DNA of 64,000 bases from UBA1715 sp036752345 (GCA_036752345.1 DAIOSV010000004.1:22730-86729), one strand, 5' to 3'; shown: positions 32,203 to 42,536, numbered from the stretch's first letter. The notes: generated by a model not told the origin, from the sequence alone. Numbers and translations: made by a program.

Positions 32203-33666
32203 TTACTGATTCCGCTTTTTCCAAAGGTTCGTCATTTCTTCCAATGTTTTTCCTTTCGTTTCAGGAACAAGTTTCCAAACGAACCACGCTGCTATAACGC
32301 AGATGATGCCGTACAAACCGTATGCGAACACATGCCCGAAGTTTGGCATAGATTCGAACGATATACTGTACATAGGGATGAATGTAGACGAAACGATGAA
32401 ATTGAAAATCCATTGGAACGCAACTGCAATGGCAATTGCCGCCCCTCTGATGGTATTCGGGAAAATTTCGGCAATGAGTACCCAACAAATTGGTCCCCAA
32501 CTCATCATGAATGCTGCGCTATAGAACATGATGCTTACAACGGCAAAGAGAGATGGCACTGCAACTATGTTGGAAATAACCATTCCTGCTGCGCCTATTG
32601 CCATACCAAGCGAACCAACGATGAGCAGTGGTTTGCGGCCCCATTTTTCAACGGTGAAAATTGCAACCAGCGTGAATATAATATTTACAAACCCCATAAT
32701 TACGGTTTGAACCATTGGACTTTGCATGCCAACGCTTTCGAAAATTCGAGGAGCAAAGTACAATAGCGCGTTGATGCCAACGGCTTGTTGGAAAACGGAA
32801 AGCATAATTCCTATGAAAATAACTAAGAAGCCGTAGGTACATAGTTTTTCAGTTTTTTCTTGAACGGTAGATTTAATTTCGTTAAGAATTTCTTGTGCTT
32901 TTTCGCTTCCGTTAATTCTCGTTAAAACGTTCAATGCTTTTTCATCATTGCCTGTCATAACCAAATAACGCGGAGTTTCAGGTACAAGCGAAATTAAGAT
33001 TGCAAACAAACCGGCAGGAATTGCCTCGCTACCAAACATATAGCGCCAACCAGTTGCCGTAACCCAAAGCGATTCGTTAGGGTTTATAATTTGATTGATG
33101 CCATCAACCATGTCTATAATTGGGTTTTTGTTGTCACCCAATATTATAAAGTTTACAAAATATACTAATAATTGTCCAAAGATGATGGCAAATTGGTTCC
33201 ACGAAACGAGTGTACCACGTATATTTGCGGGAGAAATCTCCGCTATATACATCGGGCAAATTGCCGAAGCAAGTCCGACACCGATACCACCCAATATGCG
33301 GTAGAAGTTGAACGCAATCAGTAAGCTGAATGTTGGAACACCTTTTTCGAAGAATAAAAATTCAGGGTAGTACGAACCAAGTGCCGACAAGAAGAAAAGA
33401 ACACCTGCAAGCATCAACGATTTTCTACGACCAAGGCGTGATGCCAATAGTCCAGAAAATGCACTACCAATAATACAGCCGATTAATGCACTCGATGAAG
33501 TGAATCCGTGAAGTCCGTTGGTGTATTGAAAGTCAGTGGCTCCCATAAAAAATGCTTGGAGACCTTTTTCTGCTCCTGAAATCACTGCTGTATCGTACCC
33601 AAAAAGCAACCCGCCTATTACGGCAACGAGTACAATGCTAAATAAATAAAGTTTACTACCGTTCAT
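32203..33666 (-). CDS. xylE: D-xylose/H+ symporter (sugar porter MFS)
   Basis: 487 residues with 12 membrane segments. Sugar-porter signatures are present: GLLFGYDTAVISGAEKGLQ (TM1), RLGRRKSL (loop 2-3), FYRILGGIGVGLASAICPMY, PETPRYL after TM6, QQAVGINALLYFAPRIF (TM7), WGRKPLL, and PETKGKTLEEM at the end. These resemble XylE of E. coli and its Bacteroidota relatives. The context (xylA, xylB, alpha-xylosidases) supports xylose as substrate. It is separated from xylA by a hairpin terminator-like element, so its level may be lower than xylA. The downstream GH31 starts 31 bp later. Confidence 0.93.
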   Translation of the reverse strand: MNGSKLYLFSIVLVAVIGGLLFGYDTAVISGAEKGLQAFFMGATDFQYTNGLHGFTSSSALIGCIIGSAFSGLLASRLGRRKSLMLAGVLFFLSALGSYYPEFLFFEKGVPTFSLLIAFNFYRILGGIGVGLASAICPMYIAEISPANIRGTLVSWNQFAIIFGQLLVYFVNFIILGDNKNPIIDMVDGINQIINPNESLWVTATGWRYMFGSEAIPAGLFAILISLVPETPRYLVMTGNDEKALNVLTRINGSEKAQEILNEIKSTVQEKTEKLCTYGFLVIFIGIMLSVFQQAVGINALLYFAPRIFESVGMQSPMVQTVIMGFVNIIFTLVAIFTVEKWGRKPLLIVGSLGMAIGAAGMVISNIVAVPSLFAVVSIMFYSAAFMMSWGPICWVLIAEIFPNTIRGAAIAIAVAFQWIFNFIVSSTFIPMYSISFESMPNFGHVFAYGLYGIICVIAAWFVWKLVPETKGKTLEEMTNLWKKRNQ

Positions 33667-33691
33667 GTGTTTTGATTTTTCTGGTTAAAGA

Positions 33692-33723
33692 TAAAAAAAA
33701 GAGACGGAGCGCACCCCGTCTCT
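33692..33723 (-). terminator. hairpin terminator-like element between xylA and xylE
   Basis: On the minus strand AGAGACGG (33723-33716) pairs with CCGTCTCT (33707-33700) around GGTGCGCT, followed by eight T. It is a good intrinsic terminator in the middle of the gene string. The sequence resembles a dispersed hairpin type (GAGACG...CGTCTC), so it may be a repeat that doubles as partial terminator. Confidence 0.75.
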
Positions 33724-33735
33724 ACAGAAATAATA

Positions 33736-35052
33736 TTAGCAATACATATTTACGATAGCCTCGTAAAGTTCTTGTTTGCCGCTTGTTTGTTTTGGTTCGC
33801 CGTTTTTCTTTGCGTATGCAACTATGTCTTCAAAAGAAAGTTTGCCTTCTTCGAATTCTTTGCCTTTGCCGCTGTCAAAAGAAGCGTAACGATTTTTTAC
33901 CATTTGTTTGTAAGGAGATTTTTCCAACAACTCAGCAGCAGATAGAAGGGCGCGAGCCATAGCATCCATGCCGGAAATGTGTGCAATTACTATGTCTTCC
34001 AAATCGGTAGAATTACGACGAGTTTTTGCATCGAAATTGGTACCACCATTGCCAAGACCTCCATTACGGATAATTTGCATCATTGCTTGGGTGAGTTCAA
34101 AATTGTCGATAGGGAATTGGTCGGTATCCCAGCCGTTTTGCGCATCACCGCGGTTTGCATCGATAGAACCGAGCATGCCTGCGTCAACAGCAGCAGCAAG
34201 TTCGTGTTCAAACGTATGACCAGCCAATGTAGCGTGGTTTACTTCGATGTTAATCTTAAAATCTTTGTCAAGGTTGTGCGCTTTAAGGAAACCAACAACA
34301 GTTTCTACGTCAACATCATATTGATGTTTTGTTGGTTCCATTGGTTTAGGCTCTATAAGGAACGTGCCTTTGAATCCTTTGCTGCGAGCATAGTCGCGCG
34401 CTTTGGTAAGCATTATTGCCAAATGTTCTTTTTCACGTTTCATGTCGGTGTTCAAAAGACTCATATAGCCTTCGCGACCGCCCCAGAATACGTAGTTAGA
34501 AGCACCCAATTTTACCCCGGCGTCTATCGCATTTTTGATTTGAACGCATGCACGAGCAACAACGTCAAAGTCAGGGTTTGTAGCTGCACCGTTCATGTAG
34601 CGTTTGTGGCCGAAAACGTTTGCTGTTGACCATAATAATTTAATACCGGTAGCTTTCATTTTTTCTTGAAGATAATCGGTAATAGCTTGCATATTAGCCT
34701 CATATTCTTCAATAGAATTGCCTTCAGAAATAAGGTCAATGTCGTGGAAACAATAATATTCGATACCCATTTTTTGCATGAATTCAAATCCGGCATCAAC
34801 TTTTTGTTTAGCAACGGTGAGAGCATCGGTGCCTTCATTCCATGGCAGTGATTTTGAATTTCCACCAAATTGGTCGCTACCTTCTGCGCAAAGCGTGTGC
34901 CACCATGCCATAGCGAATTTTAACCAATCTTTCATTTTTTTACCAGCTACAACTTGTTCTGCATCGTAGTAATGAAAAGCCATAGGGTTTTTGCTGTCTT
35001 TTCCTTCAAATTTGATTTTCCCGATAGTAGGGAAAAAGTCTTGTTTTGCCAT
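33736..35052 (-). CDS. xylA: xylose isomerase
   Basis: 438 residues, the normal size for class II XylA. It converts D-xylose to D-xylulose with two divalent metals. The motifs are those of the family: WHTLCAEGSDQFGG, YYCFHDIDLISEG with the catalytic His-Asp pair, VFWGGREGYMSLLNTD, LIEPKPMEPTKHQYD, EVNHATLAGHTFEHEL and GSIDANRGDAQNGWDTDQFP, which carry the metal ligands. It follows xylB by 33 bp. This group includes the Bacteroidota enzymes known to work well in yeast. Confidence 0.97.
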   Translation of the reverse strand: MAKQDFFPTIGKIKFEGKDSKNPMAFHYYDAEQVVAGKKMKDWLKFAMAWWHTLCAEGSDQFGGNSKSLPWNEGTDALTVAKQKVDAGFEFMQKMGIEYYCFHDIDLISEGNSIEEYEANMQAITDYLQEKMKATGIKLLWSTANVFGHKRYMNGAATNPDFDVVARACVQIKNAIDAGVKLGASNYVFWGGREGYMSLLNTDMKREKEHLAIMLTKARDYARSKGFKGTFLIEPKPMEPTKHQYDVDVETVVGFLKAHNLDKDFKINIEVNHATLAGHTFEHELAAAVDAGMLGSIDANRGDAQNGWDTDQFPIDNFELTQAMMQIIRNGGLGNGGTNFDAKTRRNSTDLEDIVIAHISGMDAMARALLSAAELLEKSPYKQMVKNRYASFDSGKGKEFEEGKLSFEDIVAYAKKNGEPKQTSGKQELYEAIVNMYC

Positions 35053-35085
35053 ATATTTATAAATTACAATTTATGTTTAGTTAAT

Positions 35086-36564
35086 TCAATTTTTTTCTAC
35101 GCAGTCTTTCCAACGTTGGTATGCTTCGTCGTAAGATGTTTTATTCTCGTTATCGGGCGTAATGGTTGCAAGTTTTGTAAGGCTTGCAAATGCTTCATTA
35201 GAGTCTTTGTAAAAATCTCGACCCAATGCCGCCCCACGCGCAGCACCAACAGAACCATCGGTATTGTAAAGTTCAATGGTTGCTCCGGATACGCTTGCTA
35301 ATGTTTTTCTAAAAATCGGACTCAAAAACATATTTGCTTTACCGGCGCGGATAACCGAAGGTTTCATACCAATTTGTTGCATAATTTCCATACCGTAGGC
35401 AAAAGAGAACGCAATGCCTTCGTGAGCCGCACGAATTATGTGGTTCGTGGTGTGTTTGGTAAGACTAAGACCGGAAATTTCTGCATTCACGTTTCTGTTT
35501 TCCAGAACACGTTCGGCACCATTACCAAAAGGCAGAATGGTAAGTCCTTCGGAACCAATTGCAACCGAAGCAGCTATAGTGTTCATGTCGTCGTACGAAG
35601 CCGTAGGGCAAACGTTTTTGTGTATCCACGAATTCATAATGCCGGTACCGTTGATGCACAAAAGCACACCAAGACGGACGTTTTCGGGAGTATAGTTTAC
35701 GTGCGCAAACGTGTTTACACGTGATTTTTCATCATATTTAATTTCGTCGCAAACACCGTATACAACGCCCGAAGTTCCTGCCGTAGTGGCAATCTCACCA
35801 GGATTCAATACGTTGAGCGAAAGTGCATTGTTAGGTTGGTCACCGGCGCGATAACTAATGACAATATCAGCGTTTAGCCCAAGTTCTTCTGCTACGTGCG
35901 GAGTAATTTTACATTGGTTTCCAAACGTAGGAACAATGTCGGCGAGGAGCGAGGAATCAATGCCATAGTAACTCATGAGCAAAGAAGCCGGTTGGACATT
36001 TTGAAAATCCCACAACATTCCTTCCGACAAACCGCTAACGGTTGTTTGAATCTCGCCCGAAAGGCGCATAGCAATGTAATCGCCGGGAAGCATTATTTTG
36101 TAAATCTTCTCGTAAATATCCGGTTCGTTTTCGCGAATCCAACGAAGTTTTGATGCAGTGAAATTTCCCGGACTGTTGAGCAAATGTGGAAGGCAGGTTT
36201 CTGCCCCCAAATCGTTGAACGCACGATTGCCAATTTCGGCAGCACGACTGTCGCACCAAATAATGGCCGGACGGAGCACTTGTTTGTCTTTGTCAACCAC
36301 CACCAATCCGTGCATTTGATACGAAATACCAATAGCCGAAATGAGTCGCACATCAATTTGTGCGGTTTTGAGAACCTCGGCAAGAGCACTTTTGAGATTT
36401 GTCCACCAATCTTCGGGATTTTGTTCTGCCCAACCAATTTGTTTGGCAATAATCGGCATTTCCTGTTTGGGATAAAACGCCGAAGCAGTGCACGTTCCGG
36501 TTTCGCCGTTTACCAACGAAACTTTTACCGAAGAAGAACCTATGTCAAAACCTAAGAAATACAT
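35086..36564 (-). CDS. xylB: xylulokinase (FGGY family)
   Basis: 492 residues. It phosphorylates D-xylulose to D-xylulose-5-phosphate, passing xylose into the pentose phosphate pathway. The ATPase-fold phosphate-1 motif is FLGFDIGSSSVKVSLV. The substrate region is GISYQMHGLVVVD with AIIWCDSRA, then PGDYIAMRLSGE and the FGGY signature region near 390-420 (IRAAHEGIAFSFAYG, VIRAGKANMFLSPIFRKTLA). It lies 8 bp after the upstream GH31 stop and 33 bp before xylA. Confidence 0.94.
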   Translation of the reverse strand: MYFLGFDIGSSSVKVSLVNGETGTCTASAFYPKQEMPIIAKQIGWAEQNPEDWWTNLKSALAEVLKTAQIDVRLISAIGISYQMHGLVVVDKDKQVLRPAIIWCDSRAAEIGNRAFNDLGAETCLPHLLNSPGNFTASKLRWIRENEPDIYEKIYKIMLPGDYIAMRLSGEIQTTVSGLSEGMLWDFQNVQPASLLMSYYGIDSSLLADIVPTFGNQCKITPHVAEELGLNADIVISYRAGDQPNNALSLNVLNPGEIATTAGTSGVVYGVCDEIKYDEKSRVNTFAHVNYTPENVRLGVLLCINGTGIMNSWIHKNVCPTASYDDMNTIAASVAIGSEGLTILPFGNGAERVLENRNVNAEISGLSLTKHTTNHIIRAAHEGIAFSFAYGMEIMQQIGMKPSVIRAGKANMFLSPIFRKTLASVSGATIELYNTDGSVGAARGAALGRDFYKDSNEAFASLTKLATITPDNENKTSYDEAYQRWKDCVEKN

Positions 36565-36572
36565 ATTCTGTA

Positions 36573-39467
36573 TTATTTGCAGTTAATTGAAATTCGTTTT
36601 CCTTTGTATTGCATTGTCTTAGAGAAGGTTGTAATACTTCCAAAAGCAACTGGTCTATTTTTAGAAACATACACAACATTGAAACTCTGTGTTGTTGGCA
36701 TGCCCTTGAATTCTCCTTGACGGTCGCCAATTTCAACTACACCCGTTTCGTCGTTGTAGGTGATAGGAGTCATGCTGAATTTGCCTTGTTCGTAGTTGTA
36801 GTTCTCACCTTCGTCAGAATACAAGTTGAAACTACCGTTGGCACCGGCATAGACGTAAATTGTAATAATTGAGTCCGGATATTGGTTGGTGTATTCCATA
36901 TGAATACCGGTAGGAATGATAGATCCGGCCTTTACGAATATTGGTATGCGTTCGTATGGCGCATCGGCAGTAATTGTTTTTCCGCCTTTGAGAGATTTTC
37001 CGGTATAGAAATCGTACCAATCAGTACCTGCAGGCAAATACACTTGGCGATTGCGTGCTTTGTATTCAGTTACAGGGTTTATAAGCAACGATGGTCCAAA
37101 CATGTATTGGTCGTTGATGTTGAGTACGTTTTTATCAGCACCAAAATCCATAACCAACGGACGCATAATGGTGTAGTCGTTATGGTACGTCATGCCGGCC
37201 AATGTGTATATGTATGGCATAAGCGTGTAACGCATTTTTGAATAGTACAACATTGAAGCGTATGCAGGTTCGTTTTCTTTCGCAATATTAAACGGCTCGC
37301 GATACGGATATTCTCCGTGGGAACGGTAGATTGGGCAGAATGCACCAAATTGATACCAACGTGTTTGCAATTCTTTCCATTCGGCAAGATTTTCTGCAGA
37401 AACTTCTTTTCCGCTGTATCGTTCTTCAACAGAGAAACCTCCAATATCCATTGTCCAGAAAGGAATTCCCGAAATAGAGAAGTTTGTTCCGTGACCAACT
37501 TGATCTTTCAAATCGCTCCAACGAGAAACAATATCGCCACTCCAGTTTGCAGCACCATAATGTTGCAATCCGGCAAATGCAGAGCGAGTTAAAATGAAGA
37601 CACGTTTGTCGTTGTCAGCTTTGCGTTGTCCTTCGTACACGCCTTTTGCTTGAAGCGTTGCGTATGGGTTGAACATGCGTTCGCCGTTACCACAATAGTT
37701 TGGCGTAAGGTCAACTTTGCGGTCGGCAACGGAGATGTTGGAGTGCATATCAGGTTCGGTTGCGTCAAGCCACCATGCATCGAAGCCTTTCGGGTAAATT
37801 GTTTCTGAAAGATATTTCCAGAACAATTCGCGAGCTCCTGGATTGTAAACATCGTAGAAACCATTTTTAAAACCGGGCCAAACCCAGTCTATACGGTTCA
37901 TGTCTACATTGTGAGTGAGCATGTAGCCTTTTTCTTTCATTTCTTTGTAATGAGCCGTGCTTTCGTAGAATTTAGGCCACACTGAAATCATTATGTGTGC
38001 GTGGTACGTGTTGTGCAATGAGTCAACCATTTCTTTGGGATGAGCAAAACGGATTGAGTCAAATTCGTGAGAACCCCACGCATCTGTTGGCCAGTAGTGC
38101 CAGTCAAGCACAATGTTGTCAAGAGGGAAATGACGGTCTCTGAAGTCTTTTACAATTGAAAGAATTTCATCTTCCGTTTGGTAGCGTTGACGACTTTGCC
38201 AGAAACCCATTGCCCATTTTGGAACAATTGAAGCTTTTCCTGTTAGAGCACGATAGCCAGAAATTACTTCGTCGGCATTGTTTCCGCGAACAAAGTAGTA
38301 ATCAATTTCATCGGCAGCTTCCGACGAAAGTGTAAGTTTTTGTTGGTCAGGATTTGGCGTTAAATACGTAAGTCCCATAAAGCCCCAGTTCGTATTCCAT
38401 TCCAATTTGATAGAATGTTTTTCGCCCGGTTTCATAGCCACTTCAAACGGATTTGACCAAGGATTCCAGTTTTGACGCCATTTGTCAAACACAAGTTTCC
38501 CATCTATCCAAAGTTTGAAATAACTTGAACCATAGAGCAAGAATTTGTGAATTCCTTCTTCGCTTGATTCAAATTGACCTTCCCAAACTATTTTTCCATC
38601 GTGCCCCTTAACAACTTCCGAAATAACAGAATCGGTAATGTTGCTGCGCGTTCCGTCGGTTGCAAGCCAAGCGTAGTCAATGGTGTTTTCGGTACGTTCT
38701 TTTACAACTTTTTTGCCGTCAATAGAATAGGTCGCAGTTAAACCGCCTTCGTTACCGTTTTTGTCATACAACTTCAAGTTGCTAATAGGTTGATATTCGC
38801 GAGTGTCGCCAAAACGAGTGATAGAGTAGTTGTCCCACAAAATTCCGTAGTTCTTATTTGAATAAAGGAAGGGAACGCATGGATTCATGTTGTGCTGTGC
38901 CAATTCTACATCTTTCCCTTTGTAGTTCATCATGCCGTGTTGGTGACCGCCCAAGCCGTAAAATGCTTCATCGTCGGAAGACGTGAATCGCTCCATTATT
39001 CGATAGTATGAATCTTTACAGCTCTTTGCTACGCACGTTTTGTGTTGTTCTTGGTTGCCATGATTAAGCCACGGAAACGAGTCAACGTGTGCAAATGCTC
39101 TTTCTTCTTCGTTCAAAAGCACTTTGCCGTCTTTGTCTTTGAAACAAACAGTTCCCGAAGGAGAAACTACTGCAGACAAGGTAGGAGTTGACAATACAAT
39201 TTGGCTGTCAACTTCTTTCACACTCCAGTCGGAATATTTTTTTTGAGGAAGTACCACCAAACTTTTTTTGGTAGAAAAATCTTTGTCTACCGTTGCTGTT
39301 ACGCGTATAATGTCTGACGAAATAACTTCTAAGCGTACTTTCGTAGAATCATTCGTTTTTACAATAATTCCAGTATCAGTTTTTTTATAGTTTTTGTTGG
39401 AACAACTTGAAAAAGAAACGGCACCTGCCAAAAATATTCCTGCCATTGTTGCAAATCTTTGTCTCAT
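36573..39467 (-). CDS. GH31 alpha-xylosidase with N-terminal PA14 insertion, lipoprotein
   Basis: 964 residues. The lipoprotein-type leader ends FSSCSNKNYKK. An N-terminal beta-sandwich is interrupted by a PA14 module (about 38345-38750: GGLTATYSIDGKKV to GFMGLTYLTP). The catalytic barrel has nucleophile Asp568 (GFDAWWLDATEPD) and acid/base in AANWSGDI. The C-terminal beta domains have QVYLPAGTDWYDFYTGK. A PA14 insertion at this place is known from Cellvibrio CjXyl31A, where it favours longer xyloglucan oligosaccharides, so xyloglucan alpha-xylosidase is the best call. It starts 2 bp after the GH2 stop. Confidence 0.92.
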   Translation of the reverse strand: MRQRFATMAGIFLAGAVSFSSCSNKNYKKTDTGIIVKTNDSTKVRLEVISSDIIRVTATVDKDFSTKKSLVVLPQKKYSDWSVKEVDSQIVLSTPTLSAVVSPSGTVCFKDKDGKVLLNEEERAFAHVDSFPWLNHGNQEQHKTCVAKSCKDSYYRIMERFTSSDDEAFYGLGGHQHGMMNYKGKDVELAQHNMNPCVPFLYSNKNYGILWDNYSITRFGDTREYQPISNLKLYDKNGNEGGLTATYSIDGKKVVKERTENTIDYAWLATDGTRSNITDSVISEVVKGHDGKIVWEGQFESSEEGIHKFLLYGSSYFKLWIDGKLVFDKWRQNWNPWSNPFEVAMKPGEKHSIKLEWNTNWGFMGLTYLTPNPDQQKLTLSSEAADEIDYYFVRGNNADEVISGYRALTGKASIVPKWAMGFWQSRQRYQTEDEILSIVKDFRDRHFPLDNIVLDWHYWPTDAWGSHEFDSIRFAHPKEMVDSLHNTYHAHIMISVWPKFYESTAHYKEMKEKGYMLTHNVDMNRIDWVWPGFKNGFYDVYNPGARELFWKYLSETIYPKGFDAWWLDATEPDMHSNISVADRKVDLTPNYCGNGERMFNPYATLQAKGVYEGQRKADNDKRVFILTRSAFAGLQHYGAANWSGDIVSRWSDLKDQVGHGTNFSISGIPFWTMDIGGFSVEERYSGKEVSAENLAEWKELQTRWYQFGAFCPIYRSHGEYPYREPFNIAKENEPAYASMLYYSKMRYTLMPYIYTLAGMTYHNDYTIMRPLVMDFGADKNVLNINDQYMFGPSLLINPVTEYKARNRQVYLPAGTDWYDFYTGKSLKGGKTITADAPYERIPIFVKAGSIIPTGIHMEYTNQYPDSIITIYVYAGANGSFNLYSDEGENYNYEQGKFSMTPITYNDETGVVEIGDRQGEFKGMPTTQSFNVVYVSKNRPVAFGSITTFSKTMQYKGKRISINCK

Positions 39468-39469
39468 AG

Positions 39470-42316
39470 TTATTTGTTTGAATTAATTACTACTTGTGCC
39501 GGTTTCTTTATGCCATCGGCGCTGGCTTTTATGGTAATTGGACCTTTGCCCGTGACTTTTACAATCACTTGGGCATAACCGTTAAACAACGTGCGTGTAG
39601 GTTTTGGTGCTTTGTTGATAATTTGTACCAATCCCGGGTCGCGATTTGGTTGATCCCATTGATTTGGTCGGTGCAATTTCTTTCCCGTAACGGCGTATTC
39701 ATTCTTTCCTTGTTTCAAATAACTGTTAGGAATCACTATTGCCGGAATTTGTTGGTCTTTCGACGCATCTGCTTTTAATAAATGTCCGTTTACGTAGATA
39801 GATTGGTTGTCAAGAATACTTTTGGCAAACAAGGTAACTTTCGTTGTAGCAATTAAGTTATCAATTTGGAACACGCCACGAGTAACTTTGAGCGTGTCGG
39901 TGTATTCAAGCCAATCGGCCGGTTCGTTGGAGAATGCAGGAATCCATGAAGAATAATTATATCCGGCAGCCACTTCAGGGCGGTTGTTAAGGTTTGTTAC
40001 CGTGAGTTCACGCAATTCGGTGATAGGAACGGTAGTGTTTTCGTCTAAAAATACTTCTGCGTCGTGGCTCGATGGGTCGCCATTGCCAACACCGACAATA
40101 GTTCCGGGGCCTTGTACAGAGAAATGAACGAGGTTGTTAGCCGTAGAAACAATGTTTCCTTTTTTGTCGCGCGTCTGTACCGCAACAATTGCCACGTCTT
40201 GTTCGGCTACTTGCTTGTGATATGGTAGTAGTTCAACTTTTACAGGAACGTCAGGCGTTGAAACGATCGCTTTGGCAATAATTTTTCCGTTGGCATCGTA
40301 TCCGTTTGCTTGCAAAGTGCCAGGAATAAATGGTATGTTCCATTCAAGATGTCCGTTTTTCTCCATCGTTTTTTTGCCTTGCGATTTTCCGTTGAGCATG
40401 AGTTCAACTTGTTGGCAGTTGCTGAAAACGGTGATGTTTTTTTCTTCACCTTGTTTTGAATAATTCCAATTGGTAGCAATGTGCACAATAGGTTCTTGTT
40501 TCCACCACGAAGCAAGATAGTAATAGTTATCTTTTTCAAAACCGCATAAATCGGCAATACCAAATTGAGAAACAACGGCCGGCCATACGTAAGGTGTAGG
40601 TTCTCCGCGATAGTCAAGTCCTGTCCAATAAAACAAGCCCATAGCCCAATCGCGTGCTGAATAGAATTTCCATCCGCCTTCCATACCATCATCATAGAGG
40701 TTGGTAGCCGCGAGCCAACATTTTTCATTGTTTGTCTCGTAAATACCGCGAGTTCTCACCGTATTACTTTCTTCTGTGCCAACAATAGGTTGGTTTGGAT
40801 AGAGTTTGTGATGGCCCTCTACATCACCGTGCCTGATGTAGTTTATGCCACCGATTTCGCTAGCCTTGCTTATGCCATTGTCCCAGCCCCCACTAGAAGC
40901 AATGGTGAATGCGCGTGATGAGTCGAGCATTCTTGCAAAGTTCTCCATGTTACGAGTAATCCTGGCACCTCGTTCGTTGCCCTCGATGTACCATTCCTCA
41001 TTACCCAATCCCCACATGAATACGCACGGATGATTTCTGTCTCGAGTAATGAGCTGCTCAATTGTATATTGATGTTCTCGGTTTATTCCCATTAATCTAA
41101 TTTCCGTCAAAACGAGTACGCCAAGTCGGTCGCACGCATCAAGAAATTCGGGCGCAATTGGGTTGTGCGAGCTACGAATAGCGTTACAACCCATGCCAAT
41201 CATTTTTTCTACACGGAATTGTTGCAATTCAGGTGTTACTGCCACACCAACGCCGGCATGGTCTTGGTGCAAACAAACTCCGCGAATTTTGATTGGGTGC
41301 CCGTTTAGAAAACAACCTTTGTTTGCATCAAATCGAAGAGTGCGAATGCCAAAGGTGTTTTCTACACCGTCAACTGCTGTTCCGTTTGAAAGAATTTCAG
41401 TTTTAACGGTGTACAAATTCGGTGTTCCCATGTCCCACACTTCCCAAAGTTGTGGTTGTGCGATGGAAACATTCGTTTTGAAGAATTGTTCTGATGTAAA
41501 TGGCTTCAGTGTTACATCAGACGAAACTTCTTGTACCTGTAACCCTTGCGGATTACAAATGGTGTGATGTATTGTGAAAGATTGTGGTTGATTTGTTTCA
41601 TTAGAAATAGTGGTTCTCAAGGTGAGCAATGCTTCCTTGTTGCCCGCAAAAATGCTATCAGTTGTGATAAATAATCCCGAACGAGCAATGTGGAGCGGGT
41701 TGGTCTTTACCAATCGTACATTACGATATATGCCAGCACCTTCATAGTACCAACCTTCCTCGTATGTTGCATCGGCACGAACAGCAATTACGTTCTCACC
41801 TCCATAATTCAAGTATTCTGTGAGGTCGTAACTAAAAGTATTGTACCCGCTGTGCTCTTCGCCAAGATAGAAGCCGTTTACCCACACGCGAGAATTTCGG
41901 TAAATACCATCAAATTCAACGCTGATTTTGCTTCCATACCAATTTTCAGGAATGGTAAACGTCTTGCGATACCAGCCTACGCTGTTTTCTGGGAAATTTT
42001 TTCCGATTGCTTTAGAGCCGTGGCTTGTGCTACCATTTTCTACGAATGGTAGCGAAACGCACCAATCGTGAGGAATTGTAACGTCTTTCCACATACGGTC
42101 GTCAAAGTTTTGTGCAGCAGCGCCATCGCCAAATCCTGATTTTGCATAGTAAGAGAAATAGCCTGTTCCTGTTCCATAATCTTTGTTGAAGTCGTAGGCA
42201 TGACCTAAGGCAAATTTCCAATTCTGATTGAAATTTTGCATTTCACGAGTCTGAGCCATAAGTCCTAAACTGAAAAACAACCAAATAATGCAGAAGCAGT
42301 AAAGTATTCTCTTCAT
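39470..42316 (-). CDS. GH2 family glycosidase, probable beta-galactosidase
   Basis: 948 residues: signal peptide (MKRILYCFCIIWLFFSLGLM), jelly-roll sugar-binding domain (about 45-210), Ig-like domain, catalytic barrel with acid/base Glu440 (MWGLGNEEWY) and nucleophile Glu515 (IVGTEESNTVRTRG), then extra C-terminal beta domains including a DUF4982-like linker (VSTPDVPVKVELLPYHK). Neighbours point to beta-galactosidase acting on galactosylated xyloglucan side chains; other GH2 activities cannot be excluded. It is first in the operon, with a perfect -7 element 29-36 bp upstream. Confidence 0.88.
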   Translation of the reverse strand: MKRILYCFCIIWLFFSLGLMAQTREMQNFNQNWKFALGHAYDFNKDYGTGTGYFSYYAKSGFGDGAAAQNFDDRMWKDVTIPHDWCVSLPFVENGSTSHGSKAIGKNFPENSVGWYRKTFTIPENWYGSKISVEFDGIYRNSRVWVNGFYLGEEHSGYNTFSYDLTEYLNYGGENVIAVRADATYEEGWYYEGAGIYRNVRLVKTNPLHIARSGLFITTDSIFAGNKEALLTLRTTISNETNQPQSFTIHHTICNPQGLQVQEVSSDVTLKPFTSEQFFKTNVSIAQPQLWEVWDMGTPNLYTVKTEILSNGTAVDGVENTFGIRTLRFDANKGCFLNGHPIKIRGVCLHQDHAGVGVAVTPELQQFRVEKMIGMGCNAIRSSHNPIAPEFLDACDRLGVLVLTEIRLMGINREHQYTIEQLITRDRNHPCVFMWGLGNEEWYIEGNERGARITRNMENFARMLDSSRAFTIASSGGWDNGISKASEIGGINYIRHGDVEGHHKLYPNQPIVGTEESNTVRTRGIYETNNEKCWLAATNLYDDGMEGGWKFYSARDWAMGLFYWTGLDYRGEPTPYVWPAVVSQFGIADLCGFEKDNYYYLASWWKQEPIVHIATNWNYSKQGEEKNITVFSNCQQVELMLNGKSQGKKTMEKNGHLEWNIPFIPGTLQANGYDANGKIIAKAIVSTPDVPVKVELLPYHKQVAEQDVAIVAVQTRDKKGNIVSTANNLVHFSVQGPGTIVGVGNGDPSSHDAEVFLDENTTVPITELRELTVTNLNNRPEVAAGYNYSSWIPAFSNEPADWLEYTDTLKVTRGVFQIDNLIATTKVTLFAKSILDNQSIYVNGHLLKADASKDQQIPAIVIPNSYLKQGKNEYAVTGKKLHRPNQWDQPNRDPGLVQIINKAPKPTRTLFNGYAQVIVKVTGKGPITIKASADGIKKPAQVVINSNK

Positions 42317-42344
42317 GAGTTTTTTTGTAAATTATTTATTTTTT

Positions 42345-42352
42345 CAAAGATA
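42345..42352 (-). promoter_or_regulatory. -7 promoter element of the GH2/GH31/xyl operon
   Basis: Minus strand TATCTTTG, an exact TAnnTTTG match, 29 bp upstream of the GH2 start. The 289-bp divergent intergenic region also holds an 8-bp inverted pair (ATAATGAG at 42470-42477, CTCATTAT at 42506-42513) that could bind a shared regulator. No regulator gene is present in the locus. Confidence 0.6.
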
Positions 42353-42536
42353 AAACTATTATTGTAGATTTTACACTAAGTACGGCAAAAAAAATCAAAA
42401 TTTTTGTTTGCAAAAACTAATCCTTCATTTCTCCTTTTTGAATTTTTAAAGTTACATGAACAATTTCTTATAATGAGGTAAAATTCCAATCTATATGTGT
42501 CTTAGCTCATTATTGTAAAAAAAACACTAACTAGCA

